Below are positions 36,674-43,783 of a DNA stretch of 64,000 bases, in pieces. The translations under genes and the position numbers were made by a program. Numbering within the stretch: the stretch's first letter is position 1; every line of letters begins with the position of its first letter. This DNA is from Chromatocurvus halotolerans (GTDB lineage: Bacteria > Pseudomonadota > Gammaproteobacteria > Pseudomonadales > Halieaceae): positions 310,001 to 374,000 of the forward strand of contig NZ_SLWX01000001.1 in the NCBI RefSeq assembly GCF_004340525.1. Direction: 5' to 3'. Under the pieces are notes generated by a model. That model saw nothing but the letters and a program-made list of their open reading frames with translations. It ran no database searches and had not been told where the DNA came from.

Positions 36674-37180
36674 ATGGCCCGTGAATACACCAGATGTCCG
36701 GTTTGGACAGATCAGCTGCGTATCTTTACACTGAAACCATCCACGCGAGAGCAGATCGCCTTGTCCACGCAGAATGCCAACCTGTCTGACGATCCGGCGC
36801 CGCTCGAAAGACTCAGTGGCTTCCTGCGGGATCAGCCCGATGTGGAATTCGCGGTGCTGGTTGGCAGCCGTGCTGATGGTAGCGCAATTCCATGCAGCGA
36901 CTGGGACATCGCGCTTCAATTACAGCGCAAGGAAAACACCTACATGGGCGAACTCGCCCGTATGGAGACATTACGCCATGAGGCCGCGACTCTGCTGGAT
37001 ACCGACCCTGACAGGGTGGACCTGATCAGTGCACCATCAGCGAAGCTTGCCATGCGCGATCTGATCGCCAATCACGGGATCGTTCTGACAGATTCAACCA
37101 GCCTACCCTGGCTGCATTTCCTTCAGCGTACCTGGCGTGACCTGGAGGATTATTACTGGGATGACCTCTATGGCAGCTGA
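36674..37180 (+). CDS. mntA: MntA-like nucleotidyltransferase antitoxin
   Basis: This 168-residue minimal nucleotidyltransferase carries GSRADGSAIPCSDWD, an exact GS-x10-D-x-D motif (about residues 61-75), followed by the third acidic site in DRVDLIS. In type VII toxin-antitoxin pairs this enzyme adds AMP to a tyrosine of the HepT RNase and silences it. The C-terminal WLHFLQRTWRDLEDYYW is typical of the group. ATG 36674 follows the methyltransferase stop by four bases. The partner toxin gene just downstream is broken. Confidence 0.85.
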   Translation: MAREYTRCPVWTDQLRIFTLKPSTREQIALSTQNANLSDDPAPLERLSGFLRDQPDVEFAVLVGSRADGSAIPCSDWDIALQLQRKENTYMGELARMETLRHEAATLLDTDPDRVDLISAPSAKLAMRDLIANHGIVLTDSTSLPWLHFLQRTWRDLEDYYWDDLYGS

Positions 37181-37356
37181 GCTGTATAAGCGACGACAGC
37201 TTTCCCCAGTGGGCGGCCATTATCGGACTCCGCAACCGCATCGTTCACGAATACATGAACCCGGATATCGACAGGGTGCTGGATCTTGTTGATAAACGGG
37301 AGTATCAGATTGTCGTTGATTTCCTTCTCATGTCACCTCAACTGGATACCCCCTGA
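37161..37356 (+). pseudogene. hepT: Deleted and frameshifted HepT toxin remnant
   Basis: An apparent start (ATG 37161 or 37170) encodes MAAELYKRRQ in one frame. A second frame open from 37165 then encodes SFPQWAAIIGLRNRIVHEYM and ends at 37356. The piece RNRIVHEY (37231-37254) is exactly the R-x4-H-x-Y motif of HEPN RNase toxins, and DRVLDLVDKREYQIVVDFL is their C-terminal helix. A whole HepT is about 130-145 residues, so roughly 75 residues are missing and the halves are out of frame. It overlaps the end of mntA, as in intact pairs. The size of the loss is inferred from family length. Confidence 0.75.
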
Positions 37357-37361
37357 GTCAA

Positions 37362-39041
37362 TCATCGGCTCCCGGACCATCGATGTAGAGCGCTGATCGA
37401 GCCCTGGCGGGCCAGCGATTGCTGCCAGGCCGAGGCGTCAACAACAATCATCAGGGGAGCATCCAACGGCCGACCGGCCAGCGCCTGAGCGAGATCGGCC
37501 GGACTGCCAACGCGCGCTGCCGCACAGCCAAAACCTTGCGCTACCGCCAGGAAGTCCGGCGCCAGGATATCCACACCCAGGCGTTCCACGCCACTGGCAT
37601 CCATGAAGCGACGGATTTCCTCATAGCCCGCGTTGTGCCACAGCAGTATCACGACGGGGAGATGCTCTTCCACCGCCGTTGCCAGTTCCGAGAGCGTGAA
37701 CATAACGCCACCGTCACCCACCAGCGCCACCACCGGCAGATCGGGCCGGGCGAATGTCGCACCGAGCGCAGCCGGCAGCCCGTAGCCCAGCGTGCCGTAG
37801 CCGGTCGAGGCATTGAAATAGCGGCGCGGCGCAGGCTGCGATACCAGATGATTGCCGGCATACACCGGCGCGGTGGAATCGCCCACCAGTATCGCGTCTG
37901 GCAGCGCATCATGCAGCACCTCATACAGTGGCACGAAGGACGCAAAGTCAGGATTGTCCGTCAGCGCAAGCTCGGCGAGCGCCCGTGCCGTACGTTCCGC
38001 GCCGGCTTTCGACAGCGGCCGGGGGAAGTGCTCCAGGAGTTGCGCGAGACCCTGCTGCGCGTCGCCAACCAGACCCAGCGCCAGTGACTGATTGCGCACC
38101 AGCTGCTGGGCGTCCAGATCGATGCGTATCAGTTTGCCGGTAAGCGCAAAGCCGTCATCAAACACCACGTCGTAATCGGTCTCGCCAAGTTCGGTGCCCA
38201 CGGCAAGGATCACGTCGGCTGCCGCCGCCAGTCTGCGCACGGCGGACAAGGCCGCGTTGGCACCGAGGTCCAGGGGGTGATCGCGCCCCAGAATTCCCTT
38301 GGCGTTGATGGTGACCACCACAGGTGCGTCGAGGCGTTCCACCAGCGCGCGCGCCGTATCCTGCGCATCGATGCAGCCACCGCCCAGCAGCACGAGGGGA
38401 CGTTCCGCCTGACGCAACCAGTCGGCGGCCAGGGCGATACCCTCGGGTGCGGGACTGGGGGGATACAGGCGCGCTGGCTCGACGGAAATCGCGGCCGGCG
38501 CCGGTGCGGCAAACAGGTCAATCGGAATCTCGATGTGCACCGGACCCGGACGTTCACCCTGAAACACCGCAAAGGCGCGGGCCAGCAAGGCAGGCAAATT
38601 TGCCGCGTCGAGCAGCGTATGACTGAAGCGCGCGACGCCGGCCATCAGCTGTTGTTGGCTTGCCAGTTCGTGCAGTCGTCCCTGGCCGCAGCCCAGCGTA
38701 TCGCGCCGGTTGACGCTTGAGATCACCAGCATGGGGATGGAGTCGGCCAGTGCCTGGCCCATGGCGGTGGCGATGTTGGTCATCCCGGGCCCGGTAATGA
38801 TCAGGCACACCCCGGGTTTCCCGGACGCCCGCGCATAGCCATCGGCCATGAAGCCCGCGCCCTGCTCGTGGCGTGGCGTCACGTGGCGGATGCCGCTGCC
38901 GGAAAGCCCGCGATAGAGTTCGACGGTGTGCACGCCGGGTATGCCGAACACGAGGTCCACGCCGTAAGTTTCGCGCAGTAGACGAATCAGCAGCCCGGCG
39001 CAGGTCATCCCGGAGGTGTCCGGTTGGTGAGTGGTGCTCAT
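37362..39041 (-). CDS. aruI: Thiamine-diphosphate decarboxylase, AruI-like (5-guanidino-2-oxopentanoate decarboxylase)
   Basis: This 559-residue ThDP enzyme resembles acetolactate synthase but fits AruI of the arginine transaminase pathway. AruI converts 2-ketoarginine to 4-guanidinobutyraldehyde. The opening VDLVFGIPGVHTVELYRGLSG and the catalytic-Glu region RHVTPRHEQGAGFMADGYARA are characteristic. The ThDP/Mg motif is GDGGVMFTLSELATAVEEHLP. AGGAGG precedes the start. The guanidinobutyrase downstream in the pathway is encoded on the same strand about 1.5 kb upstream, which is strong context. Other ketoacid decarboxylases share the fold, so the exact substrate is inferred. Confidence 0.82.
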   Translation of the reverse strand: MSTTHQPDTSGMTCAGLLIRLLRETYGVDLVFGIPGVHTVELYRGLSGSGIRHVTPRHEQGAGFMADGYARASGKPGVCLIITGPGMTNIATAMGQALADSIPMLVISSVNRRDTLGCGQGRLHELASQQQLMAGVARFSHTLLDAANLPALLARAFAVFQGERPGPVHIEIPIDLFAAPAPAAISVEPARLYPPSPAPEGIALAADWLRQAERPLVLLGGGCIDAQDTARALVERLDAPVVVTINAKGILGRDHPLDLGANAALSAVRRLAAAADVILAVGTELGETDYDVVFDDGFALTGKLIRIDLDAQQLVRNQSLALGLVGDAQQGLAQLLEHFPRPLSKAGAERTARALAELALTDNPDFASFVPLYEVLHDALPDAILVGDSTAPVYAGNHLVSQPAPRRYFNASTGYGTLGYGLPAALGATFARPDLPVVALVGDGGVMFTLSELATAVEEHLPVVILLWHNAGYEEIRRFMDASGVERLGVDILAPDFLAVAQGFGCAAARVGSPADLAQALAGRPLDAPLMIVVDASAWQQSLARQGSISALHRWSGSR

Positions 39042-39143
39042 TCTTGCTGTCCTCCTGGAAGACCCTGCGTGCTGCGATCTGCTGACGCGCAGACGCCACG
39101 TTCCCGCCCCATTTTTCTGGACGCTCTGCTCTTGACTGCCGTA

Positions 39144-40499
39144 TCAACCCACCAACCAGTGTGCCATAACCACGATAATGGGCAGGGTAACAACGGTACG
39201 CAGCAGGAAAATTGCCGCCAGTTCCCAGAGCGCGATCGGAATCCTGGACTTCAGAAGCAGCGTGCCGATCTCCGACATGTAGACCAGCTGCGTCAGTGAC
39301 AGCGAGGCGATTACGAAGCGGGTCAGCTCGCTCTCGATGCCGCTGGCCAGCACCGCCGGCAGGAACATGTCGGCAAAGCCAACCAGCGTCGCCGGCGCAG
39401 CGGCGCCAGCCTCGGGCAGCCCCATCCACTCGAGCACCGGCACCATGGGGTAGGAGAGCCAGGTAAACAGCGGCGTGAACTCGGCAAGCATCAGCGCCAC
39501 TGTGCCGATGGCGACGACCAGCGGCAGCAGACCGAAAAAGATGTCGGCGACATTGAACAGCGCCAGGCGTATGAGCGCACGCGGTCCCGGTGCACCTTCA
39601 GCACGCGCAACCGCCATCCCGAGGCTGTAACGGAACAGATGCTGGTCACCGGTGTTTTCTTCCTGGATACGACAACCCACGGGCGCGTAGTAGGTGTCGG
39701 GCTTGCGCGACAGCGGCGGCAGACGGGGCACGACAACCGCAGCAATCAGCCCCGCCACAATGACCGTCAGATAGAACGGAACAAACAGGTGGTTGATGCC
39801 AATGAAGCTCGCCACAAGGAGCGCAAAGGCGATCGACACGATGGAGAAATTGGTGGCGATGGCCGAGGCCTCGCGGCAGGTGTAGAACCCCTGCTCATAC
39901 TGCTGGCTGGTGATAAGCACACCCACGGTGCCGGATCCCATCCAGGAGGCGGTGGCGTCAATCGCGCTGCGCCCGGGCAGACCGAAGATCCAGCGGAACG
40001 GGGTACGCACCAGGCTGCCGATGAATTCCATGAAGCCGAACTCGACCAGAAATGGCAGCAGGATGGCGGCAAAAAAGAAGAAGGTGAGCAGCACGGGCGC
40101 CAGATCATTCAGCATGACGCCGCCGGTGTTCGCCGCGGTTATGAAGCCCGGCCCGACCTGGAACAGAATCATCAGCGCAAACAGCGCGCCGAGGCCGCGC
40201 AGGACCACCCAGCGCGGGGCCACATCAAACAGCTCCCTGAGCATCCCTTGGCGCGCCCATCGCGGCTGAGCCAGTTTGACCGTCATCGTGAGCAGGACGG
40301 ACAGGCACAGGATCACAGTGGCTATCGCCGGCAGGGCACTACCCAGCAGGGCCTGGAGACTCTCGGCCATGATGCCCATGCCGATGTTGATGGTATCGCC
40401 CACCCGGTAAGGCACCAGGAACAGCGACACCCCGATCAGCGAGGGAAAGAGGAAGCGGAACAGGCCGCGACGGCTCAGGGACGCAGCGCCATGAGCCAT
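39144..40499 (-). CDS. YjiH-family (nucleoside recognition/Gate domain) membrane protein
   Basis: This 451-residue polytopic protein has ten or more helices and two Gate-type domains. The first contains GSLVRTPFRWIFGLPGRSAIDATASW and the second GFADMFLPAVLASGI with FVIASLSLTQLVYMSEIG. It resembles YjiH and is likely a permease. Its place between the AruI-like gene and guanidinobutyrase suggests uptake or export of a guanidino compound or agmatine. That role is inference. The start ribosome binding site is weak. Confidence 0.8.
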   Translation of the reverse strand: MAHGAASLSRRGLFRFLFPSLIGVSLFLVPYRVGDTINIGMGIMAESLQALLGSALPAIATVILCLSVLLTMTVKLAQPRWARQGMLRELFDVAPRWVVLRGLGALFALMILFQVGPGFITAANTGGVMLNDLAPVLLTFFFFAAILLPFLVEFGFMEFIGSLVRTPFRWIFGLPGRSAIDATASWMGSGTVGVLITSQQYEQGFYTCREASAIATNFSIVSIAFALLVASFIGINHLFVPFYLTVIVAGLIAAVVVPRLPPLSRKPDTYYAPVGCRIQEENTGDQHLFRYSLGMAVARAEGAPGPRALIRLALFNVADIFFGLLPLVVAIGTVALMLAEFTPLFTWLSYPMVPVLEWMGLPEAGAAAPATLVGFADMFLPAVLASGIESELTRFVIASLSLTQLVYMSEIGTLLLKSRIPIALWELAAIFLLRTVVTLPIIVVMAHWLVG

Positions 40500-40555
40500 G
40501 CGCGAGTCAGGATTCGTGGAGGGCGGTATAAGGGGAATCCGCGGCGCGCGCGACG

Positions 40556-41506
40556 TCAGTCGCGACGCTCCACGCCCCGCAGCACGCAGAGCATTTCATA
40601 GAGCAGCGTCGCACCCATGAGCGCGGTATTGCCGCTGGTATCGTAGGGCGGAGAGACCTCCACCAGGTCGCCGCCGACAATGTTGAGACCGGCGGCGCCG
40701 CGCACCACTTCCAGGCCCTGGGTGGAGGTCAGCCCCCCCATCTCCACGGTGCCGGTGCCCGGGGCAAAGGCAGGGTCCAGTCCATCGATATCAAAGGTGA
40801 TATATACCGGAACATCGCCCATCTGCTCGCGCACCTCGGCCATCAGCGGCTCGAGCGAGCGGTACCAGCATTCCTCCGCCGTCACCACGCGGAAGCCCTG
40901 CTGACGGCACCAGTCAAAATCGTCCGGCGAGTACCCCGTGCCGCGCAGGCCAATCTGCACCACCCTGCCCTTTGCCAGCAGCCCCTCTTCCTGGGCGCGA
41001 CGAAAGGGCGTCCCATGGGCAATAGCCTCACCGAACATGTGCTCGTTGACGTCGGCGTGGGCATCAATGTGAATCAGGCCTACCGGACCGTGCTTCTTCG
41101 CGATGGCACGCAGGATTGGCAAAGTGATCACATGGTCGCCGCCCAGGCTGAGGGGAATGCAGTCGTGGCTCAGCACTTCGTCATAGAACGCGCTGATGAT
41201 GTCCACGGTTTTCGGCAGGTGAAAGGTATTGATCGGTACGTCACCGATGTCCGCCACCTGCAGGCTGTCGAAGGGCGCGGCACGGGTGGCCATGTTATAA
41301 GGACGCAGCATGCGCGATTCATCGCGGATCTGGCGGGGTCCCAGTCGCGCGCCGGGACGGTTGGAGGTGGCAATATCCACCGGAACGCCAATAAATGCGG
41401 CATCGAGACCCTCTGCAGTGGCCTGAGTGGGCAGCCGCATCATCGTAGCGGGGCCGCCAAAGCGCGGCATGTCGTTGCCGCCGAGTGGCTGGTTGAAGTG
41501 GCTCAT
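40556..41506 (-). CDS. gbuA: Guanidinobutyrase/agmatinase (ureohydrolase)
   Basis: This 316-residue binuclear-manganese ureohydrolase cleaves a guanidino group to urea and an amine. The metal motifs are LSLGGDHVITLP, HIDAHADVNEHM and TFDIDGLDPAFAPGTGTVEMGG. The stretch RPYNMATRAAPFDSLQVADI fits guanidinobutyrases, whose product is GABA, but agmatinase cannot be excluded by eye. The start overlaps the DUF2891 gene stop in ATGA. With the AruI-like enzyme it covers two steps of the arginine transaminase pathway. The transaminase and aldehyde dehydrogenase are not in the window. Confidence 0.87.
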   Translation of the reverse strand: MSHFNQPLGGNDMPRFGGPATMMRLPTQATAEGLDAAFIGVPVDIATSNRPGARLGPRQIRDESRMLRPYNMATRAAPFDSLQVADIGDVPINTFHLPKTVDIISAFYDEVLSHDCIPLSLGGDHVITLPILRAIAKKHGPVGLIHIDAHADVNEHMFGEAIAHGTPFRRAQEEGLLAKGRVVQIGLRGTGYSPDDFDWCRQQGFRVVTAEECWYRSLEPLMAEVREQMGDVPVYITFDIDGLDPAFAPGTGTVEMGGLTSTQGLEVVRGAAGLNIVGGDLVEVSPPYDTSGNTALMGATLLYEMLCVLRGVERRD

Positions 41507-42618
41507 GGCATCTCCATCGCGGTTTTCAGCGCGTAAAGGGCAAAGCTCGCCAGCCAGTGTGCGCCGGCATACTCGTCAGCGCTGATCTTGTCATAGCTGA
41601 AGGCCAGGTGCTCATCGGCAAGGCTGATCAGCGCAGGGCTGTCGAGGGCCCGGCTGATCTCGTACAGACACCAGGCCCGGCTGAAGTTGAGACCATCGAG
41701 GTGCGCCAGCTTGCCGTCCGAGCGGTCGGACACCACAGCCGGCTGCAGCCCGGTCAGCGTCCCGGTGAGCAGTTCGGGCAGGAAGCCGTCTGCCCACACA
41801 ACGTAATCGGCAGGCGGCAGGACCTTGGCCATCAGGGCCGCCTCCTGCAGACAGGGCGAGAGGAAATCAAAGCCGCCAGGCTCCCAGGTCAACGGGCATT
41901 GCCTGTCTGCAAGGTAATACTCGCGGGCACGACTGACGATGAGGGCTTCCAGGGTATCGCGCTGGAAGCTGCGAGCGTAGTCCAGCGCGAAAGACAGCGC
42001 AAAGGCGGTATTGGGATGCTCACCCACCCGCACCGGATAGGTGAGCTTGGGGAGGAACTCGATCAGCCGGGTTTCCAGCAGGTCGGTGAGCGGCTGCAGG
42101 TTGCTTTGCAGCTCGTCGGCGAGCGGGTCGTCCCAGTTGTCGAGCGCCTCGGCAAGCTTGAGCAGCCATACCCAGCCGTAGGTTCTCTCGAAGGTCTTGT
42201 TGTGCTCGCGCTCGAAGTACGCCGCCTCCTGCAGGATGTTCTCCCGCGTCAGGCTCCTGGCAAGCTTCTGGCGTACGGCATCACCCTCCGCCAGCTGCGG
42301 ATAAAGGGTAAGGATCTTGACCAGCGTCCAGTGGCCATGCACGGCGCTGTGCCAGTCGAGACAGCCGTAGAAGGCCGGATGCAGCGTCGAGGGCGTGGCC
42401 AGATCCTCCGCGTCGGCCATGGTGTGCCCGGTCTTGTTCGGGTACTCCTGGTCGATGCAGTGAAAGGCAAACTGGTACAGGTACTCCGCCTTGTCGCGGG
42501 ACAGTGCAGCCATGGGGTCGGGGACCTCGTCGAGATCGTCTGCCCGGGCACCGAGGCAGGTGAGCAGCAGGATCAGGGTGAGTGTCGGAATCCCTGACAT
42601 GGTAAACGTCTTTCTCAT
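41503..42618 (-). CDS. DUF2891-family exported protein
   Basis: This 371-residue protein begins with a signal peptide (SGIPTLTLILLLTCLGARA), so it is periplasmic or extracellular. It is all-helical with conserved Trp/His pairs such as AFYGCLDWHSAVHGHWTLVK and ERTYGWVWLLKLAEAL, typical of DUF2891 and reminiscent of alpha/alpha-barrel hydrolases. ATG 42618 has GAGG six bases upstream and gives a proper signal; ATG 42666 and 42630 are in-frame alternatives. It is translationally coupled to gbuA. No function is known. Confidence 0.82.
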   Translation of the reverse strand: MRKTFTMSGIPTLTLILLLTCLGARADDLDEVPDPMAALSRDKAEYLYQFAFHCIDQEYPNKTGHTMADAEDLATPSTLHPAFYGCLDWHSAVHGHWTLVKILTLYPQLAEGDAVRQKLARSLTRENILQEAAYFEREHNKTFERTYGWVWLLKLAEALDNWDDPLADELQSNLQPLTDLLETRLIEFLPKLTYPVRVGEHPNTAFALSFALDYARSFQRDTLEALIVSRAREYYLADRQCPLTWEPGGFDFLSPCLQEAALMAKVLPPADYVVWADGFLPELLTGTLTGLQPAVVSDRSDGKLAHLDGLNFSRAWCLYEISRALDSPALISLADEHLAFSYDKISADEYAGAHWLASFALYALKTAMEMP

Positions 42619-42962
42619 CTTCACCCTCATGCGAGGCACTTCCTGGCGCGCAACTCCTTTTTGCATCGCGCCGATTCCTCTCGTATCCCCATGATGTCTA
42701 TTCTCCGATGATGTCGAGGCTTATTTATAGTCCTGTGATTCTCTATATTGTCGGCTGAACCCGCCGCACGTCGCGCCGCAGCCGGCACTGCACAGCACGT
42801 CGCTTAGTGGCGATCATCGCCTTTCGCAGCGTAACTTACCATCCGCAATGCGCCACCGGGTAACGCTTGTGCGATACCTTCCTGTGCCGCGTCCTGCGTC
42901 AGGGCGTCTTTCCCGCCGCGGTTTGCTAGACTCAACGCCGTCACAAAATCTGAGGAGGCTGT
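42619..42962. other. Divergent intergenic region
   Basis: About 340 bases separate the DUF2891 gene and an exported unknown, which diverge. On the minus strand TATAAA near 42725 could be a -10 for the DUF2891-gbuA unit. No gene or repeat was seen. Confidence 0.4.
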
Positions 42963-43553
42963 ATGTCCGAACCTAGCATGATCCCCGTTTATCCATCGTC
43001 ACCGGCCGGTGCCACATCACGACCAGACGTCACCCATCCCTGCGCCGGCCTCCTACCGCTTTCCCACCCGGGACGGAAACTGGGTCGCCTCACTGCAACG
43101 CTGCTGCTGTGTGTGAGCGGCATCGCGTCTTTCCACGCGCCACAGAGCGCAGCGGAGGACTTTCCCGGGCTGGAGCGATTGATGACTGTCGAGCAGTTTC
43201 GCAGAACCGGGCTACAGAAACTGTCAGACACTGAACTGGGGGCGTTGAACGAGTGGCTGATCGAATATACCGCCGGTAATGCCCAGATAATGCAGGGCAC
43301 CAGCGAGGCGGTGCGCGAGGCAGAAAAGAACCTGGAAATAAAGAGTCGAATCAGTGGGGATTTCAACGGCTGGGATGGCGACACCATCTTCCGCCTGGAA
43401 AACGGACAGATCTGGCAACAGCGTCTCGCGGGTCGCTATCCCTACCGCGGGCCTGAAAACCCCGAGATACGTATCAGCAAGAATTTTCTCGGTTTCTACA
43501 AGATGACCGTGCTCGAGTCTGGCAAGAGCGTTGGCGTGAAACGCCTTCGCTAG
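42963..43553 (+). CDS. Exported protein of unknown function
   Basis: This 196-residue protein has an AGGAGG ribosome binding site seven bases before ATG 42963. The N-terminus is long and polar before a hydrophobic segment (LGRLTATLLLCVSGIASF) and a cleavage-like AQSAAED. The mature part has LMTVEQFRRTGLQKLSDTEL, then GWDGDTIFRLENGQIWQQ. The order helix-pair then small beta domain is shared by a group of uncharacterised periplasmic proteins. It stands upstream of a TonB receptor but is separated from it by regulatory-looking palindromes. Confidence 0.65.
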   Translation: MSEPSMIPVYPSSPAGATSRPDVTHPCAGLLPLSHPGRKLGRLTATLLLCVSGIASFHAPQSAAEDFPGLERLMTVEQFRRTGLQKLSDTELGALNEWLIEYTAGNAQIMQGTSEAVREAEKNLEIKSRISGDFNGWDGDTIFRLENGQIWQQRLAGRYPYRGPENPEIRISKNFLGFYKMTVLESGKSVGVKRLR

Positions 43554-43629
43554 CGGTATACGCGGCGAGGGTATGGAGACATCTTCCGCCGCAGCCATCG
43601 CGCTCAACGTTTTGTAGAAATGACAACAA

Positions 43630-43679
43630 TGTGAATATTTCACAATCAAAAGCTGCGCAACGTGTGCTATACAGCACAC
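43630..43679. promoter_or_regulatory. Two perfect palindromes upstream of TonB receptor gene
   Basis: TGTGAATATTTCACA (43630-43644) is a 6-3-6 palindrome, and GTGTGCTATACAGCACAC (43662-43679) is a 7-4-7 palindrome. Both lie 100-150 bases before the receptor start. The first resembles CRP or GntR-type operators, but its TGTGA-N5-TCACA spacing is one base short of the CRP consensus. They are likely binding sites for a repressor or activator of the receptor gene. Confidence 0.45.
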
Positions 43680-43783
43680 ATGCCGAGGATAGTCCGCTTC
43701 GGGGAAAGCGCGGACACGTCAGCAGCATCACGACAATCGGATAAAAATCCAACACAACGTTCACTTGATAGGGGTACAACTTT

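Noticed and set aside
43630-43644. Reading TGTGAATATTTCACA as a CRP site
   Set aside because: The CRP consensus needs TGTGA-N6-TCACA and here the spacer is five bases, so it is kept only as an unassigned palindrome.
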